Shown: piece by piece, positions 46,063-56,530 of the stretch
How the letters are laid out: every line of letters begins with the position of its first letter
How positions within the stretch are numbered: the stretch's first letter is position 1
NCBI RefSeq assembly: GCF_014653195.1
Contig: NZ_BNAH01000004.1
Span: forward strand, 266,412 to 330,411
Reading direction: 5' to 3'
Length of the DNA: 64,000 nt
From: Thalassotalea profundi
GTDB taxonomy: Bacteria; Pseudomonadota; Gammaproteobacteria; Enterobacterales; Alteromonadaceae
Translations under genes and position numbers: made by a program
The notes under the pieces: model-generated
The model's input: only the letters and a program-made list of their open reading frames with translations
Told to the model about the DNA's origin: nothing
Databases searched by the model: none

Positions 46063-47151
46063 ATGACAAGTAAAACCGTATTGCATGCAAAGCACCTTGA
46101 ATCCGGCGCTAAAATGGTTGATTTCCACGGTTGGGAAATGCCAATTAACTATGGCTCTCAAATTGAAGAACATCATGCAGTTCGTCAAGATGCAGGTATG
46201 TTCGATGTATCTCACATGACCATAGTGGATATTCAAGGCGCAGACGCAAAAGCTTTTTTACGTCGCTTAGTTATTAATGATGTAGAAAAACTTAATGTTG
46301 CAGGTAAAGCGTTATACACAGGAATGTGTAATAACGAAGGTGGTGTAATTGATGATTTAATTATCTATTTCTTCACAGAAACAGATTATCGTTTAGTGGT
46401 TAACTCAGCTACACGCGAAAAAGATTTAGCTTGGATCAATCAACAAGCACAAGGGTTTAACGTTACTATTACAGAGCGCCCTGAATTTGGCATGATTGCA
46501 GTTCAAGGCCCACAAGCAAAAGCGAAAGTAGCAACATTACTTAATGCAGAGCAAACACAAGCTGTTGATGGCATGAAGCCATTTTTTGGTGTACAGGCAG
46601 GCGACTTATTTATCGCAACGACAGGTTACACGGGTGAAAATGGCTACGAAATTGTTGTTCCAGAGGCACAAGCTGCTGATTTATGGCAACAATTATTAGA
46701 TGCAGGCGTAAGACCTTGTGGGTTAGGTGCTCGTGACACTTTACGTTTAGAAGCAGGTATGAACTTATATGGTTTAGACATGGACGAAAGTGTTTCACCA
46801 TTAGCGGCAAACATGGCGTGGACTATTAGTTGGGAGCCATCAGATCGTAACTTTATTGGTCGTGATGCATTAGCCGCTCAAAAAGCGTCAGGCGATCAAC
46901 CAAAACTTGTTGGCTTAGTATTAACCGAAAAAGGCGTATTACGCTCAGGTTTAACGGTTGTTACTGCTGATGGCGAAGGCACAATAACTTCAGGTACATT
47001 TTCACCAACACTAGGTCATTCAATTGCTATGGCACGAGTGCCTCGTAGCGTTAAAATTGGTGATACAGTAGAAGTTGAAATGCGTAAAAAATTGGTTAAA
47101 GTTAACGTAGTAAAACCAAGCTTTGTGCGTAATGGTCAAAGCCAATTATAA
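46063..47151 (+). CDS. gcvT: Glycine cleavage system T protein (aminomethyltransferase)
   Basis: A 362-residue enzyme that moves the methylene group from the lipoyl arm of GcvH to tetrahydrofolate, releasing ammonia. Family segments [21 protein letters not shown] and [19 protein letters not shown] are present. It lies in the gcvT-gcvH-gcvP order used by most gammaproteobacteria. Confidence 0.97.
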   Translation: MTSKTVLHAKHLESGAKMVDFHGWEMPINYGSQIEEHHAVRQDAGMFDVSHMTIVDIQGADAKAFLRRLVINDVEKLNVAGKALYTGMCNNEGGVIDDLIIYFFTETDYRLVVNSATREKDLAWINQQAQGFNVTITERPEFGMIAVQGPQAKAKVATLLNAEQTQAVDGMKPFFGVQAGDLFIATTGYTGENGYEIVVPEAQAADLWQQLLDAGVRPCGLGARDTLRLEAGMNLYGLDMDESVSPLAANMAWTISWEPSDRNFIGRDALAAQKASGDQPKLVGLVLTEKGVLRSGLTVVTADGEGTITSGTFSPTLGHSIAMARVPRSVKIGDTVEVEMRKKLVKVNVVKPSFVRNGQSQL

Positions 47152-47241
47152 TTGTAATATTTTCATTTGATGCTCTATAGTAAATAACGAGTTAGTGCAT
47201 TAAAGCGATTTAAAATTAATAACACATTAGGAACAATAAAA

Positions 47242-47631
47242 ATGAGCAATATTCCTTCAGAATTAAAATATGCTACATCACACGAATGGGTTCGAAATGA
47301 AGGCGAGGGTATCGTTACTGTTGGTATTACTGAACATGCACAAGGCCTTTTAGGTGATATGGTGTTTGTTGAGTTACCAGAAGTTGGTGATAATGTGAGT
47401 ACAGGTGACGACGTTGCAGTTGCAGAGTCTGTTAAAGCGGCATCAGATATTTATGCGCCTGTTTCTGGAGAGATTGTAGAAGTTAATGAAGACCTAGAAG
47501 ATTCACCTGAGTTAGTTAACTCAGATGCATTTGGTGATGGTTGGATGTTCAAAATTAAATTAGACGATGAAAGTGAATTAGAAAGCCTTCTTGATGCAGA
47601 AGGTTATGAGCATTCAATCGACGAAGATTAA
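47242..47631 (+). CDS. gcvH: Glycine cleavage system H protein
   Basis: A 129-residue lipoyl carrier. The lipoylated Lys65 lies in AESVKAASD, and the family start [10 protein letters not shown] is intact. It shuttles the aminomethyl intermediate between GcvP, GcvT and the dihydrolipoamide dehydrogenase. A strong terminator lies just after the gene, before gcvP. Confidence 0.97.
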   Translation: MSNIPSELKYATSHEWVRNEGEGIVTVGITEHAQGLLGDMVFVELPEVGDNVSTGDDVAVAESVKAASDIYAPVSGEIVEVNEDLEDSPELVNSDAFGDGWMFKIKLDDESELESLLDAEGYEHSIDED

Positions 47632-47651
47632 TTAAAAGTTAACAATTAATT

Positions 47652-47686
47652 AAAAGCCCCAAACGATGTTTGGGGCTTTCTTTTTT
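47652..47686 (+). terminator. Strong terminator between gcvH and gcvP
   Basis: AAAGCCCCAAAC and GTTTGGGGCTTT form a perfect twelve-pair stem around GAT, followed by C and six T residues. It should lower or prevent read-through into gcvP. Confidence 0.92.
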
Positions 47687-47722
47687 ATTTATTAAGTACG
47701 TATTTTAAAGAGACGCTGTTTT

Positions 47723-50617
47723 ATGACTACTCCATCTTTGTTTGAATTAGAGCAAACGCAAGACTTTATTCGTCGTCACATTGGCCCAGACGAAGTGCAA
47801 ACCCAAGCGATGTTAAATGATATTGGTGCAGAATCTGTTGATTCACTTATCAATGAAATTGTTCCAAGTGATATTCGTTTAGCTGATTTACCAAAGATTG
47901 AAGCAAGTAAAACAGAAGTTAAAGCTTTGGCTGACTTAAAAGAAATAGCCAGCAAAAATATCGTAAACGATACCTATATTGGTTTAGGGTATTACGGCAC
48001 ATTAACACCTAATGTAATTTTACGTAATGTGTTAGAAAATCCAGGCTGGTATACGGCTTATACGCCATATCAACCAGAAATTGCGCAAGGTCGTTTAGAG
48101 TCTTTACTAAACTACCAACAAATGTGTATTGATTTAACCGGTTTGGAACTAGCGTCTGCATCGTTATTAGATGAAGGCACTGCCGCTGCTGAAGCAATGG
48201 CACTGGCAAAACGCGTTTCAAAAAATAAAAAATCAAACCTATTCTTTATCTCAAGTGATGTTTATCCACAAACTATTGATGTTGTTAAGCAACGCGCAGA
48301 AATGTTTGGTTTTGACATTATTGTAGCCCCTGCGGTTGAAGCGCCTGATCATGATGTGTTTGGTGCCTTATTACAATACCCTAGCGCCACCGGTGAGGTA
48401 ACTGATATTAGCGACCTTATTGCTAAAATTCATGACAACAAAGGTATTGTTGCCGTAGCTGCCGATATTATGAGTTTGGTTTTGTTAAAAGCGCCAGGCG
48501 AATTAGGTGCAGATGCTGTTATTGGTTCAAGTCAACGTTTTGGTGTACCAATGGGCTATGGTGGACCTCATGCCGCATTTTTCACAACATCAGATAAATA
48601 CAAACGCTCATTACCTGGTCGTATAATAGGTGTGTCTAAAGATACTCGTGGCAACCCTGCATTACGTATGGCAATGCAAACACGTGAGCAACATATTCGT
48701 CGTGAAAAAGCTAATTCAAATATTTGTACTGCTCAGGTATTACTAGCTAACATGGCTGCGTTTTACGCGGTATATCATGGCCCTAAAGGCTTAAAAGTTA
48801 TTGCTGAGCGCATACATCGCTTTGCTGATATTTTAGCGCATGCAGCAAACTTTAAAGGGCTTTCACCTTTACATGGTTTTTATTTCGATACATTAACGTT
48901 TAATGTGTCAACCGACTTAAAAGCTGAAATTGTAAATCGCGCATTAGCGAAAGGCGTTAACTTACGTACTGACGTAGACAGTCAAATTAGTATCTCACTT
49001 GACGAAACAACAACACGCGAAGATGTTTACACCTTATTTGATATTTTATTTGGTGATGATCATGGTTTAAATATTGAAGGTATCGATGCTGAAGTTCGCG
49101 CCTTAGGTAATATTTCAATTCCAGAATCATTAGTGCGTGAATCTGAGATATTAACGCACCCAGTGTTTAACTCGTACCACTCAGAAACAGAGATGTTACG
49201 TTACATTAAAAAACTAGAAAACAAAGATTTAGCGCTTAACCATTCAATGATCTCGCTTGGCTCATGTACCATGAAGTTAAACGCAACAGCCCAAATGATC
49301 CCTGTATCTTGGCCTGAATTTGCTAATATGCACCCGTTTGCTCCAATGGACCAAGCACAGGGTTACAAGCAAATGATTGACGAACTAGGCGATGCATTAG
49401 TTGAATTAACAGGTTACGACAATATTTCAATGCAACCTAACTCAGGGGCACAAGGTGAATATGCAGGCCTTATTGCTATTCATAAATACCACCAAAGTCG
49501 AGGCGATGCACATCGTAATATTTGTTTAATACCAGCATCTGCACATGGCACCAACCCAGCGTCAGCGCAAATGGTAGGCATGAAAGTAGTTGTGGTAGAT
49601 TGTGATAAACAAGGTAACGTAGACATGAACGACTTGCGCGCTAAAGCAAGTGAAATGGCTGATAACCTTTCTTGTATCATGATCACATACCCGTCAACAC
49701 ACGGCGTATACGAAACAACCATCGCTGAAATTTGTAATATTATCCATGAGCATGGTGGCCAAGTTTACCTTGACGGTGCAAACATGAACGCGCAAGTAGG
49801 TTTAACATCACCTGGGTTTATTGGCGCCGACGTGTCTCACCTTAACTTGCATAAAACCTTTTCAATTCCTCATGGCGGTGGTGGCCCAGGTATGGGACCA
49901 ATTGGTGTTAAATCACACCTTGCACCATTTTTACCCGATCATCCATTAGTCACGGTAAATGAAACAACCAAAGGTAACGGCGCTGTATCAGCAGCACCAT
50001 TTGGTAGTGCTGGCATTTTATGTATTTCATACCTTTATATTGCTCTATTAGGTAGAAAAGGCGTAACTGATGCCACTAAATACGCTATAACTAATGCGAA
50101 CTACTTAGCGAAAAAACTGAGCCAGCATTATCCTATTTTGTATACAGGTAAAAATGGTCGTGTTGCTCACGAATGTATTGTTGATTTACGCCCAATAAAA
50201 GAAGCGTCTGGCATTACGGAAATGGACGTAGCTAAGCGTTTACAAGATTATGGCTTTCATTCTCCGACCATGTCTTTCCCTGTAGCGGGTACGTTAATGA
50301 TCGAACCAACAGAATCGGAAGCTAAGCCAGAGCTTGATCGCTTTATTGAAGCAATGACTTGTATTCGTGATGAAATTCGCAAGGTAGAGCAGGGTGAGTG
50401 GACGTTAGAAAATAACCCACTGCATAATGCACCGCATACGTTAGCCGATATTACTGATGCAAACTGGGATCGCGATTACTCAATTGCACAAGCTGTATTC
50501 CCAGTACCAGCGGCAGCCGCTAATAAATTTTGGCCAACGGTTAACCGCATAGATGATGTATATGGGGATCGTAACTTGATCTGCAGTTGCCCTCCGGTTT
50601 CAACATATCAAGATTAG
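47723..50617 (+). CDS. gcvP: Glycine dehydrogenase (decarboxylating) GcvP
   Basis: A 964-residue PLP enzyme, the P protein of the glycine cleavage system. It decarboxylates glycine and loads the aminomethyl group on GcvH. It is the fused homodimeric type, with two halves of transaminase fold. The PLP lysine is Lys711 in [16 protein letters not shown], and the glycine-rich loop follows. Only about 35 bases separate it from the terminator behind gcvH, leaving little room for a separate promoter. Confidence 0.97.
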   Translation: MTTPSLFELEQTQDFIRRHIGPDEVQTQAMLNDIGAESVDSLINEIVPSDIRLADLPKIEASKTEVKALADLKEIASKNIVNDTYIGLGYYGTLTPNVILRNVLENPGWYTAYTPYQPEIAQGRLESLLNYQQMCIDLTGLELASASLLDEGTAAAEAMALAKRVSKNKKSNLFFISSDVYPQTIDVVKQRAEMFGFDIIVAPAVEAPDHDVFGALLQYPSATGEVTDISDLIAKIHDNKGIVAVAADIMSLVLLKAPGELGADAVIGSSQRFGVPMGYGGPHAAFFTTSDKYKRSLPGRIIGVSKDTRGNPALRMAMQTREQHIRREKANSNICTAQVLLANMAAFYAVYHGPKGLKVIAERIHRFADILAHAANFKGLSPLHGFYFDTLTFNVSTDLKAEIVNRALAKGVNLRTDVDSQISISLDETTTREDVYTLFDILFGDDHGLNIEGIDAEVRALGNISIPESLVRESEILTHPVFNSYHSETEMLRYIKKLENKDLALNHSMISLGSCTMKLNATAQMIPVSWPEFANMHPFAPMDQAQGYKQMIDELGDALVELTGYDNISMQPNSGAQGEYAGLIAIHKYHQSRGDAHRNICLIPASAHGTNPASAQMVGMKVVVVDCDKQGNVDMNDLRAKASEMADNLSCIMITYPSTHGVYETTIAEICNIIHEHGGQVYLDGANMNAQVGLTSPGFIGADVSHLNLHKTFSIPHGGGGPGMGPIGVKSHLAPFLPDHPLVTVNETTKGNGAVSAAPFGSAGILCISYLYIALLGRKGVTDATKYAITNANYLAKKLSQHYPILYTGKNGRVAHECIVDLRPIKEASGITEMDVAKRLQDYGFHSPTMSFPVAGTLMIEPTESEAKPELDRFIEAMTCIRDEIRKVEQGEWTLENNPLHNAPHTLADITDANWDRDYSIAQAVFPVPAAAANKFWPTVNRIDDVYGDRNLICSCPPVSTYQD

Positions 50618-50666
50618 TTAACTGTTGTTGTCGATCAACAATTAAGATTGTGAACGCATGATTTAG

Positions 50667-50698
50667 AAAAGGCGAATCAGAGATGGTTCGCCTTTTTT
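50667..50698 (+). terminator. Intrinsic terminator after gcvP
   Basis: AAAAGGCGAA and TTCGCCTTTTTT form the stem and tail around a ten-base loop. It marks the border between the housekeeping region and the defence island. Confidence 0.88.
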
Positions 50699-50763
50699 AA
50701 TGGGTAATTTTTTTTATTTCATGTAAGATGATTTACAAATGAATAAGAATAAGCAATTGGACA

Positions 50764-52266
50764 GTGCATACACTTTTTACGTGGCTTGGTAATCGCGATA
50801 TTGAAAACATGGAACAGGAACAGAATGCTGCTATTGTTTCACTTGCGACAAAATCCGAAGTTCCATTTGATAAAATAGTCATTCTTTCCAACAAAGATGA
50901 AGCTAAGTGGGATTCGTTTGAGCGCTTTCTGAAAAAGCGGATGGCGATGATAAGCCGACCATCTGAAGATATTAAAATCCACTTAGCGCAAATCCAAAGT
51001 CCAATTGACTACCAATCTATTTCAATCGAAACAGGAAAGTGGATCACAAAGTTATCTGAAGAGTCAGACATTCTCTCAATTAACCTAACTTCTGGTACAC
51101 CTGCTATGACAACGCTTTCTGTGCTTCATGGAAAGGGAAAGTCTAATACTCGCTTTGTGCAATCGTCCCCGAAAAACGTTATTGAAGAAGTCGAAATACC
51201 ACTGGATTTCGGTAAAGAATACGTTATGTCTGCCTCGAAGAACATTGCTCATATAGCGACCTCATTACCTAAGGTACAAAAGGCGTTTTCAGAATTAACT
51301 GCCAAGTCAAAAACAATGGCTGATGTGGTTGAAAAAGCTAAAAGAATAGCGGCATCTGAAGTTCCAGCACTTATTTTAGGTGAAACTGGTACTGGTAAAG
51401 AGCTAATGGCAAATGCTATTCACAAAGGTAGTCTGAGAGGCAATAAGCCTATAAGAGTCGTAAACTGTGGTGCGCTTGCTGAAAATCTAGTTGATTCAAC
51501 ACTGTTTGGTCATAAAAAAGGGGCGTTTACTGGCGCAGATAAAGATTATGCAGGTCTATTTGAGCAAGCTAACGGTGGAACCTTATTTTTAGATGAAGTT
51601 GGTGAATTAAAGCCTGATATACAAGTTAAGCTTCTAAGGACATTACAGCAAGGTGAAATTACCAGACTTGGTGATACAAAAACCATTAATGTCGATGTGC
51701 GCGTTATTGCTGCCACCCACCAAGATTTGACCACCTTGATTGAACAAGGGGATTTTCGAGAAGATCTGTTTTACCGCTTAGCGGTGGGCATTATCAATAT
51801 GCCACCACTACGCGATCGAATAGAAGATATTCCAGTCATAGTTGAACAACTGACAGACCAAATTAATGAGTCGGGGTCCAAACATCCAGACTACATAAGT
51901 AAAAAAGTTTCCGAAAATGGAATTAAATTTATTTTATCGCAATCATGGCTAGGCAATATTCGTGAATTATGGAGCACATTAAACCGAGCGTTCTTGTGGT
52001 CAGATTTACAAACTATTACAGATAAAGATCTTAGTGATGCGATAATTAATCGACATCAAAGTAATGATTGTACAGATGTCGTATTATCTTATAATGACAA
52101 AGTAGATATTACTCAACTTACTGAGCAGTATCAAAAAAAATATATTGAAGCAGCATTGAAGGCGAGCGGTAATGTTAAGAAACACGCTACCCAAATGTTA
52201 GGCTTAAAAGATCATCAAACGCTAACAAATTGGATGAAGCGTCTAGGAATAGAAAGCGAAAAATAA
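50764..52266 (+). CDS. Sigma-54-dependent activator with CARF-like (RtcR-like) sensor domain
   Basis: A 500-residue bacterial enhancer-binding protein. Residues 1-165 look like the CARF-type sensor of RtcR: after a Rossmann-like start, NLTSGTPAM (107-115) and FVQSSP (131-136) correspond to the ITTGTH and LIQSSP positions of E. coli RtcR. The AAA+ domain has Walker A GETGTGKE (206-213), the sigma-54 contact loop GAFTGA (253-258) and Walker B FLDE (Asp277, Glu278). A Fis-type helix-turn-helix ends the protein (about 455-500). The start is GTG. No rtcA or rtcB is present; instead a type I restriction system with its own sigma-54 promoter follows, so it probably controls restriction in response to a nucleotide or RNA-end ligand. 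The sigma-54 role is certain; the CARF call is inference from motifs. Confidence 0.85.
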   Translation: MHTLFTWLGNRDIENMEQEQNAAIVSLATKSEVPFDKIVILSNKDEAKWDSFERFLKKRMAMISRPSEDIKIHLAQIQSPIDYQSISIETGKWITKLSEESDILSINLTSGTPAMTTLSVLHGKGKSNTRFVQSSPKNVIEEVEIPLDFGKEYVMSASKNIAHIATSLPKVQKAFSELTAKSKTMADVVEKAKRIAASEVPALILGETGTGKELMANAIHKGSLRGNKPIRVVNCGALAENLVDSTLFGHKKGAFTGADKDYAGLFEQANGGTLFLDEVGELKPDIQVKLLRTLQQGEITRLGDTKTINVDVRVIAATHQDLTTLIEQGDFREDLFYRLAVGIINMPPLRDRIEDIPVIVEQLTDQINESGSKHPDYISKKVSENGIKFILSQSWLGNIRELWSTLNRAFLWSDLQTITDKDLSDAIINRHQSNDCTDVVLSYNDKVDITQLTEQYQKKYIEAALKASGNVKKHATQMLGLKDHQTLTNWMKRLGIESEK

Positions 52267-52281
52267 TAGGAACAATAGTAT

Positions 52282-52296
52282 TGGTATTAAAGTTGC
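52282..52296 (+). promoter_or_regulatory. Sigma-54 (-24/-12) promoter of hsdR
   Basis: TGGTATTAAAGTTGC fits the RpoN consensus TGGCAC-N5-TTGC with two differences, and keeps the invariant GG-N10-GC spacing. Transcription would start near 52308, just ahead of the AAAGGAG ribosome binding site (52313-52319) and the GTG start of hsdR at 52330. It lies in the 63-base gap behind the sigma-54 activator gene. Confidence 0.82.
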
Positions 52297-52329
52297 CAAT
52301 ATTAATTATGTCAAAGGAGTAGTTCGTCA

Positions 52330-55300
52330 GTGAAAAAATCTAATTTTGAATTTTTAAAAGGTGTTAACGACATTCTGTATCGCATAGCATTTGCGGCAGA
52401 AAAGAACTTTCCTGACGATCCTAATACCACCTTAGTTAAACTTCGTATGTTTGGCGAAGCTTCCGCCAAGCATATCGCAAAATTGTTAGACATTCAGATA
52501 CCTGATACCCAATTAGAGCTAACCCGAGAACTCGCCAAAATTGCTTGGGTTGATGATTCAATTATCAATGTCTTCCACTCACTACGTAAAGTGGGCAATC
52601 AAGCAGTTCATGATTATCACAATGACCTTGATGATGCGGAAATGGCATTACGCTTAGCCTATCGATTAAGTATTTGGTACTACAGGCTAGTCAAAAATGA
52701 TGTTGACTTTGCAGCGCCGATATTTGTATTACCCGATGGTAAGCAAGATGATGAATACCAACAGCAAGTCACCGAATTAAAACAACAGCTACAACAAGCA
52801 TTAAATACCAGCGCACAAACTGATGCTGAACTTGAAGCCAACAAAAATAAGTTAACCGCATTAGGTGGCTATATTGCCATTTTGGAAGGTAAACAAGAAG
52901 AAACCGAAGCTCAAACCAAAGCAAGAGTTGATGCACTCGAAGCGCAATTACAAGCAAAAGAGAAAGAACTTGCCAAGAAAACAGAAACAGAGCGCAAAGC
53001 TTATAAGAAAGAAATCACACAGCGTGCAGCAGCTCGCCGTTTAGACTTATCAGAAAAAGAAACCCGTTTTATCATCGATCAACAGCTGCGTGATGCAGGC
53101 TGGGCTGCCGACAGCCAAGCATTAACCTATGCTAATGGTACACGTCCTCAAGTGGGTAAAAACTTAGCTATTGCAGAATGGCCAACAGATAAAGACGAAA
53201 CAGGTAAAGCAGGTTTCGCTGATTACGTACTGTTTGTTGGTCTGCAGCCACTTGGCGTAGTTGAAGCGAAAAAAATCAATATTGATGTTTGCGGTAAGTT
53301 AACGGAAGCACACCGCTATAGTATTTATTTCAATTACGATCACTTAAACGATGAATTATTAACTCAAGTCGCAAACGATCCCGTTCAGCAGGCAAAAGTC
53401 GCTGAGCAAACAAAAAACTATCAAGTGTCATGGCCAGAATCGGCAACAGCCAATACCAGAACCTATAAAATTCCTTTTGTATTTTCTGCCAATGGTCGGG
53501 AATACCGACGTCAGTTATTAACCAAAAGTGGTATTTGGTATCGTGATGTTCGTAAAACCAGTAACGACCCTAAAGCATTACCTGCATGGCATACCCCAGA
53601 AGAGTTAAAAGCAAAGATCGGTAGTAATAGTGATGCAGCGCACCAATGGTTAGAAAATAATAAACCAGATGATTTAGGTTTGCGTTATTTCCAAGAAGAG
53701 GCCGTAACAGCAACCGAGCAAGCGATTAAACAAGGTCAGCAAAATATATTACTGGCTATGGCAACTGGTACAGGTAAAACCCGTACAGCTATCGCGTTAA
53801 TGTATCGTTTAGTACAATCACGTCGTTTTAACCGTATTCTGTTTTTAGTTGACCGTCGCTCTCTAGGTGAACAAGCCCTTGGCTCGTTTGATGATACCCG
53901 TATTAACGACGTACCTTTTAATACCATCTTTAACATTAAAGGCTTAACCGATAAATTCCCGTCTGACGCTACTAAAATTCATGTCGCAACGGTGCAGTCC
54001 TTAGTAAAGCGTACACTGCAAAGTGATGAATTTATGCCTGTAGAACGTTACGACTGTATTATTGTTGATGAAGCGCACCGTGGTTACATTCTCGATAAAG
54101 AACAAACCGACGGCGAAATGGAGTTCCGCAACCAGCTTGACTACGTGTCGGCGTATCGAAGAATACTCGATCATTTTGACGCAGTTAAAATAGGGCTTAC
54201 CGCAACGCCTGCGCTACATACTACCGATATTTTTGGTTTACCTGTGTATCGTTATAGCTATCGTAAAGCAGTAATCGACGGTTACTTGACCGACCAAGAG
54301 CCGCCAATAAAAATTATTACCAAACTTAATAGCCAAGGCATCTTTTTTGGTAAAGGCACCGAAGTTACCAGGCTCACCAATCAAGGTGAATTAATAGAAG
54401 ACACCCTTGAAGATGAGCAAGACTTTGAAGTCGCTAGCTTCAACCGTGATATTATCGCTACGAATTTTAATAAAATAGTGGCAGAAACCTTAGCGAAAGA
54501 ATTAGACCCAACAGGTAAGCAAAAAACGCTGATCTTCTGTGTCAATAACACCCATGCTGACAACATGGTGCTAGAGCTAAAAACCGCCTTTAAAGATAAA
54601 TACCCTGAGTTAGAGCACGACGCCATTGTAAAAATAACAGGCGAAAGCGATAAAGATCCTAAAAAAATCCAAAGCATGATCACCCGTTATAACAAAGAAC
54701 GCTTACCCAATATTGTTATTACCGTTGATTTGCTTACCACAGGCATCGACATTCCCAGTATTTGTAATCTGGTGTTTTTACGTAAAGTAAAAAGTCGTAT
54801 CTTATACGAACAAATGAAAGGTCGTGCCACGCGCTTATGCCCAGAAGTGGGTAAAACCAGCTTTAAAATTTATGATGCCGTTGACTTATACAGCACATTA
54901 GAATCAGTTGATACTATGCGCCCAGTAGTAGTCCGTCCTAAAATAGAGTTGAAAACCTTAGTAAACGAAATTACTGACTCAGAAACTTATCAAGTTACCG
55001 AAGCTGACGGGCGAAGCTTTGCTGAGCACAGCCATGAACAGCTGGTCGCTAAAGTGCAACGTATTGTCAGCCATGGTTTATTTAATCGCGAAAAATCAGT
55101 TGAAATAGAGCACGCGATTAAACGCCTTGATGAGTCATTGGCGGTTGGTGCAGGTTGTGATTTTTCAGGCTTAGCAAATACGTTAAATAGTAAAGGACCG
55201 CAACCAAGCGCTGAAATTTTTGATCAAATGCCCAAGCTGGTTGAACACTTAGAAAAACTCAAAAAGCTAATCAATAAAGTACGCAAAGAACCCATATTTA

Positions 55301-55860
55301 CTGACATTGATGATGAACTTATTGAAGAGAAGCCCGGTTTTGGTGAATTTGATACCCCGGAAGATTTCTTAGAAGCATTCGACAACCTCGTTGAGCAAAG
55401 TGAAAACAAACAAGCCGCATTGCATACAGTGATTACCAAGCCAAAAGATTTAACCCGCAAAGCCTTACTAGAGTTACAAGAATGGTTTGACGCGCAATCG
55501 TTTGACGAATCGACATTGCGCGTAGCTTGGCAAAAAACCACCAACCAAGACATAGCTGCACGATTAATTGGCCATATTCGCCGCGCAGCCTTGGGTGATG
55601 CGTTATTACCGTTTGATCAACGTGTTGATAATGCCTTAAGTAAGTTACTGAAACAAAACGACTGGAGCAGCGAACAAACCAGCTGGCTTGAACGCTTAGC
55701 CAACAGTTTAAAAGAACAAGTTGCTATCGATGACGACACCTTTAAAACCGGAAACTACAAACGTCGTGGCGGCAAACGCAAACTAGAAGCCGTGTTTGAC
55801 GGGAAACTAGCAAAAATACTCGAACAATTTAATGAATACATGTGGGAACAACCTGCTTAA
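52330..55860 (+). CDS. hsdR: Type I restriction enzyme R subunit (HsdR, EcoEI-like)
   Basis: A 1176-residue restriction and translocation subunit. Parts in order: DUF4145 domain (about 10-120), coiled coil (about 140-235), HsdR N-terminal nuclease with D298 and E312-x-K314 in the PD-(D/E)xK arrangement, and SF2 helicase with Walker A ATGTGKT (478-484), DEAH (580-583) and motif VI QMKGRATRL. The C-terminal EcoEI_R_C-type region follows. It cuts DNA far from the HsdS site after ATP-driven translocation, when the site is unmodified. The GTG start has a strong ribosome binding site. It is the first gene under the sigma-54 promoter. Confidence 0.95.
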   Translation: MKKSNFEFLKGVNDILYRIAFAAEKNFPDDPNTTLVKLRMFGEASAKHIAKLLDIQIPDTQLELTRELAKIAWVDDSIINVFHSLRKVGNQAVHDYHNDLDDAEMALRLAYRLSIWYYRLVKNDVDFAAPIFVLPDGKQDDEYQQQVTELKQQLQQALNTSAQTDAELEANKNKLTALGGYIAILEGKQEETEAQTKARVDALEAQLQAKEKELAKKTETERKAYKKEITQRAAARRLDLSEKETRFIIDQQLRDAGWAADSQALTYANGTRPQVGKNLAIAEWPTDKDETGKAGFADYVLFVGLQPLGVVEAKKINIDVCGKLTEAHRYSIYFNYDHLNDELLTQVANDPVQQAKVAEQTKNYQVSWPESATANTRTYKIPFVFSANGREYRRQLLTKSGIWYRDVRKTSNDPKALPAWHTPEELKAKIGSNSDAAHQWLENNKPDDLGLRYFQEEAVTATEQAIKQGQQNILLAMATGTGKTRTAIALMYRLVQSRRFNRILFLVDRRSLGEQALGSFDDTRINDVPFNTIFNIKGLTDKFPSDATKIHVATVQSLVKRTLQSDEFMPVERYDCIIVDEAHRGYILDKEQTDGEMEFRNQLDYVSAYRRILDHFDAVKIGLTATPALHTTDIFGLPVYRYSYRKAVIDGYLTDQEPPIKIITKLNSQGIFFGKGTEVTRLTNQGELIEDTLEDEQDFEVASFNRDIIATNFNKIVAETLAKELDPTGKQKTLIFCVNNTHADNMVLELKTAFKDKYPELEHDAIVKITGESDKDPKKIQSMITRYNKERLPNIVITVDLLTTGIDIPSICNLVFLRKVKSRILYEQMKGRATRLCPEVGKTSFKIYDAVDLYSTLESVDTMRPVVVRPKIELKTLVNEITDSETYQVTEADGRSFAEHSHEQLVAKVQRIVSHGLFNREKSVEIEHAIKRLDESLAVGAGCDFSGLANTLNSKGPQPSAEIFDQMPKLVEHLEKLKKLINKVRKEPIFTDIDDELIEEKPGFGEFDTPEDFLEAFDNLVEQSENKQAALHTVITKPKDLTRKALLELQEWFDAQSFDESTLRVAWQKTTNQDIAARLIGHIRRAALGDALLPFDQRVDNALSKLLKQNDWSSEQTSWLERLANSLKEQVAIDDDTFKTGNYKRRGGKRKLEAVFDGKLAKILEQFNEYMWEQPA

Positions 55861-55867
55861 CAGCATG

Positions 55868-55890
55868 CTAGGTCAGGCTTTAGCCTGACA
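55868..55890 (+). repeat. REP palindrome after hsdR
   Basis: A perfect eight-pair hairpin GTCAGGCTTTAGCCTGAC (55872-55889) preceded by CTAG starts eight bases after the hsdR stop. It belongs to the REP family that occurs around and behind the RAYT gene. Confidence 0.85.
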
Positions 55891-55916
55891 AATAATAACA
55901 AGGTAACGGATTATAT

Positions 55917-56369
55917 ATGTCATGGAATGACTTACGAAAAGGGCGTTTTTCGCAACCAAAAGCAGAATACTTTATAACCTTTAATACCCATAACAGGCAG
56001 GATATATTTACAAATTATAAAATCGCACAGTTGTTTTGTAAGCAAATAGTCATAAATGAACAAAAGCATCACCGTAAATGGCTAACTTGGGTTTTAATGC
56101 CAGATCATTTTCATGGTTTATTAAGGTTGGGTGAAAAGGAAATATTATTATCAAAAGTTATTGCTGAATTAAAAGGGTCAACAGCATATATCATAAATGC
56201 TGAGTTAGACCGCAAGGGAAAATTATGGCAAACATCGTTTTATGATCATGCATTACGCAAAGAAGAAAGTAGGAAAAATATCGCACGATATATCGTTGCC
56301 AACCCGTTAAGAAAAGGGTTAGTAAAAGACATAAAAAATTATCCATATTGGAATTCAATATATCTGTAG
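55917..56369 (+). CDS. REP-associated tyrosine transposase (RAYT)
   Basis: A 150-residue single-strand DNA transposase of the Y1/HUH family (IS200/IS605-like). The metal-binding HUH motif is HFH in LMPDHFHGLLRLG, and the likely catalytic Tyr lies in ARYIVANPLRKG near the C terminus. RAYTs mobilise short REP palindromes and usually exist as single chromosomal copies. This one is flanked by matching REPs, and its TAG stop codon is part of the GTAG foot of the next REP. The gene splits hsdR from hsdM. Confidence 0.92.
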   Translation: MSWNDLRKGRFSQPKAEYFITFNTHNRQDIFTNYKIAQLFCKQIVINEQKHHRKWLTWVLMPDHFHGLLRLGEKEILLSKVIAELKGSTAYIINAELDRKGKLWQTSFYDHALRKEESRKNIARYIVANPLRKGLVKDIKNYPYWNSIYL

Positions 56370-56431
56370 GTCAGGCTTTAGCCTGACAAAAAAAGAAACA
56401 ATTTAAAGCGTTAGCCTAAAGGCTAACCTAC
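56366..56431 (+). repeat. REP/inverted-REP pair 1 (BIME-like)
   Basis: GTAGG plus GTCAGGCTTTAGCCTGAC, then a 22-base A-rich spacer, then GTTAGCCTAAAGGCTAAC with CTAC, the same element in reverse. The two hairpins with opposite GTAG feet form a bipartite element. The first foot contains the stop codon of the RAYT gene. Confidence 0.9.
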
Positions 56432-56446
56432 AAGAATAGATTTACC

Positions 56447-56512
56447 GTAGGTCAGGCTTTAGCCTGACAAAAAAAGAAACAATTTAAAGCGTTAGCCTAA
56501 AGGCTAACCTAC
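56447..56512 (+). repeat. REP/inverted-REP pair 2 (BIME-like)
   Basis: An exact 66-base copy of pair 1, shifted by 81 bases. It ends 18 bases before the hsdM start, so its hairpins lie in the hsdM leader, and the duplication must be recent. Confidence 0.9.
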
Positions 56513-56530
56513 AAATAAATAAGAGAAATT

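Noticed and set aside
56366..56512. Possible CRISPR array
   Set aside because: The repeats are palindromic REP pairs with GTAG feet beside a RAYT gene, only two units with a nearly identical intervening sequence; no spacers or cas genes.
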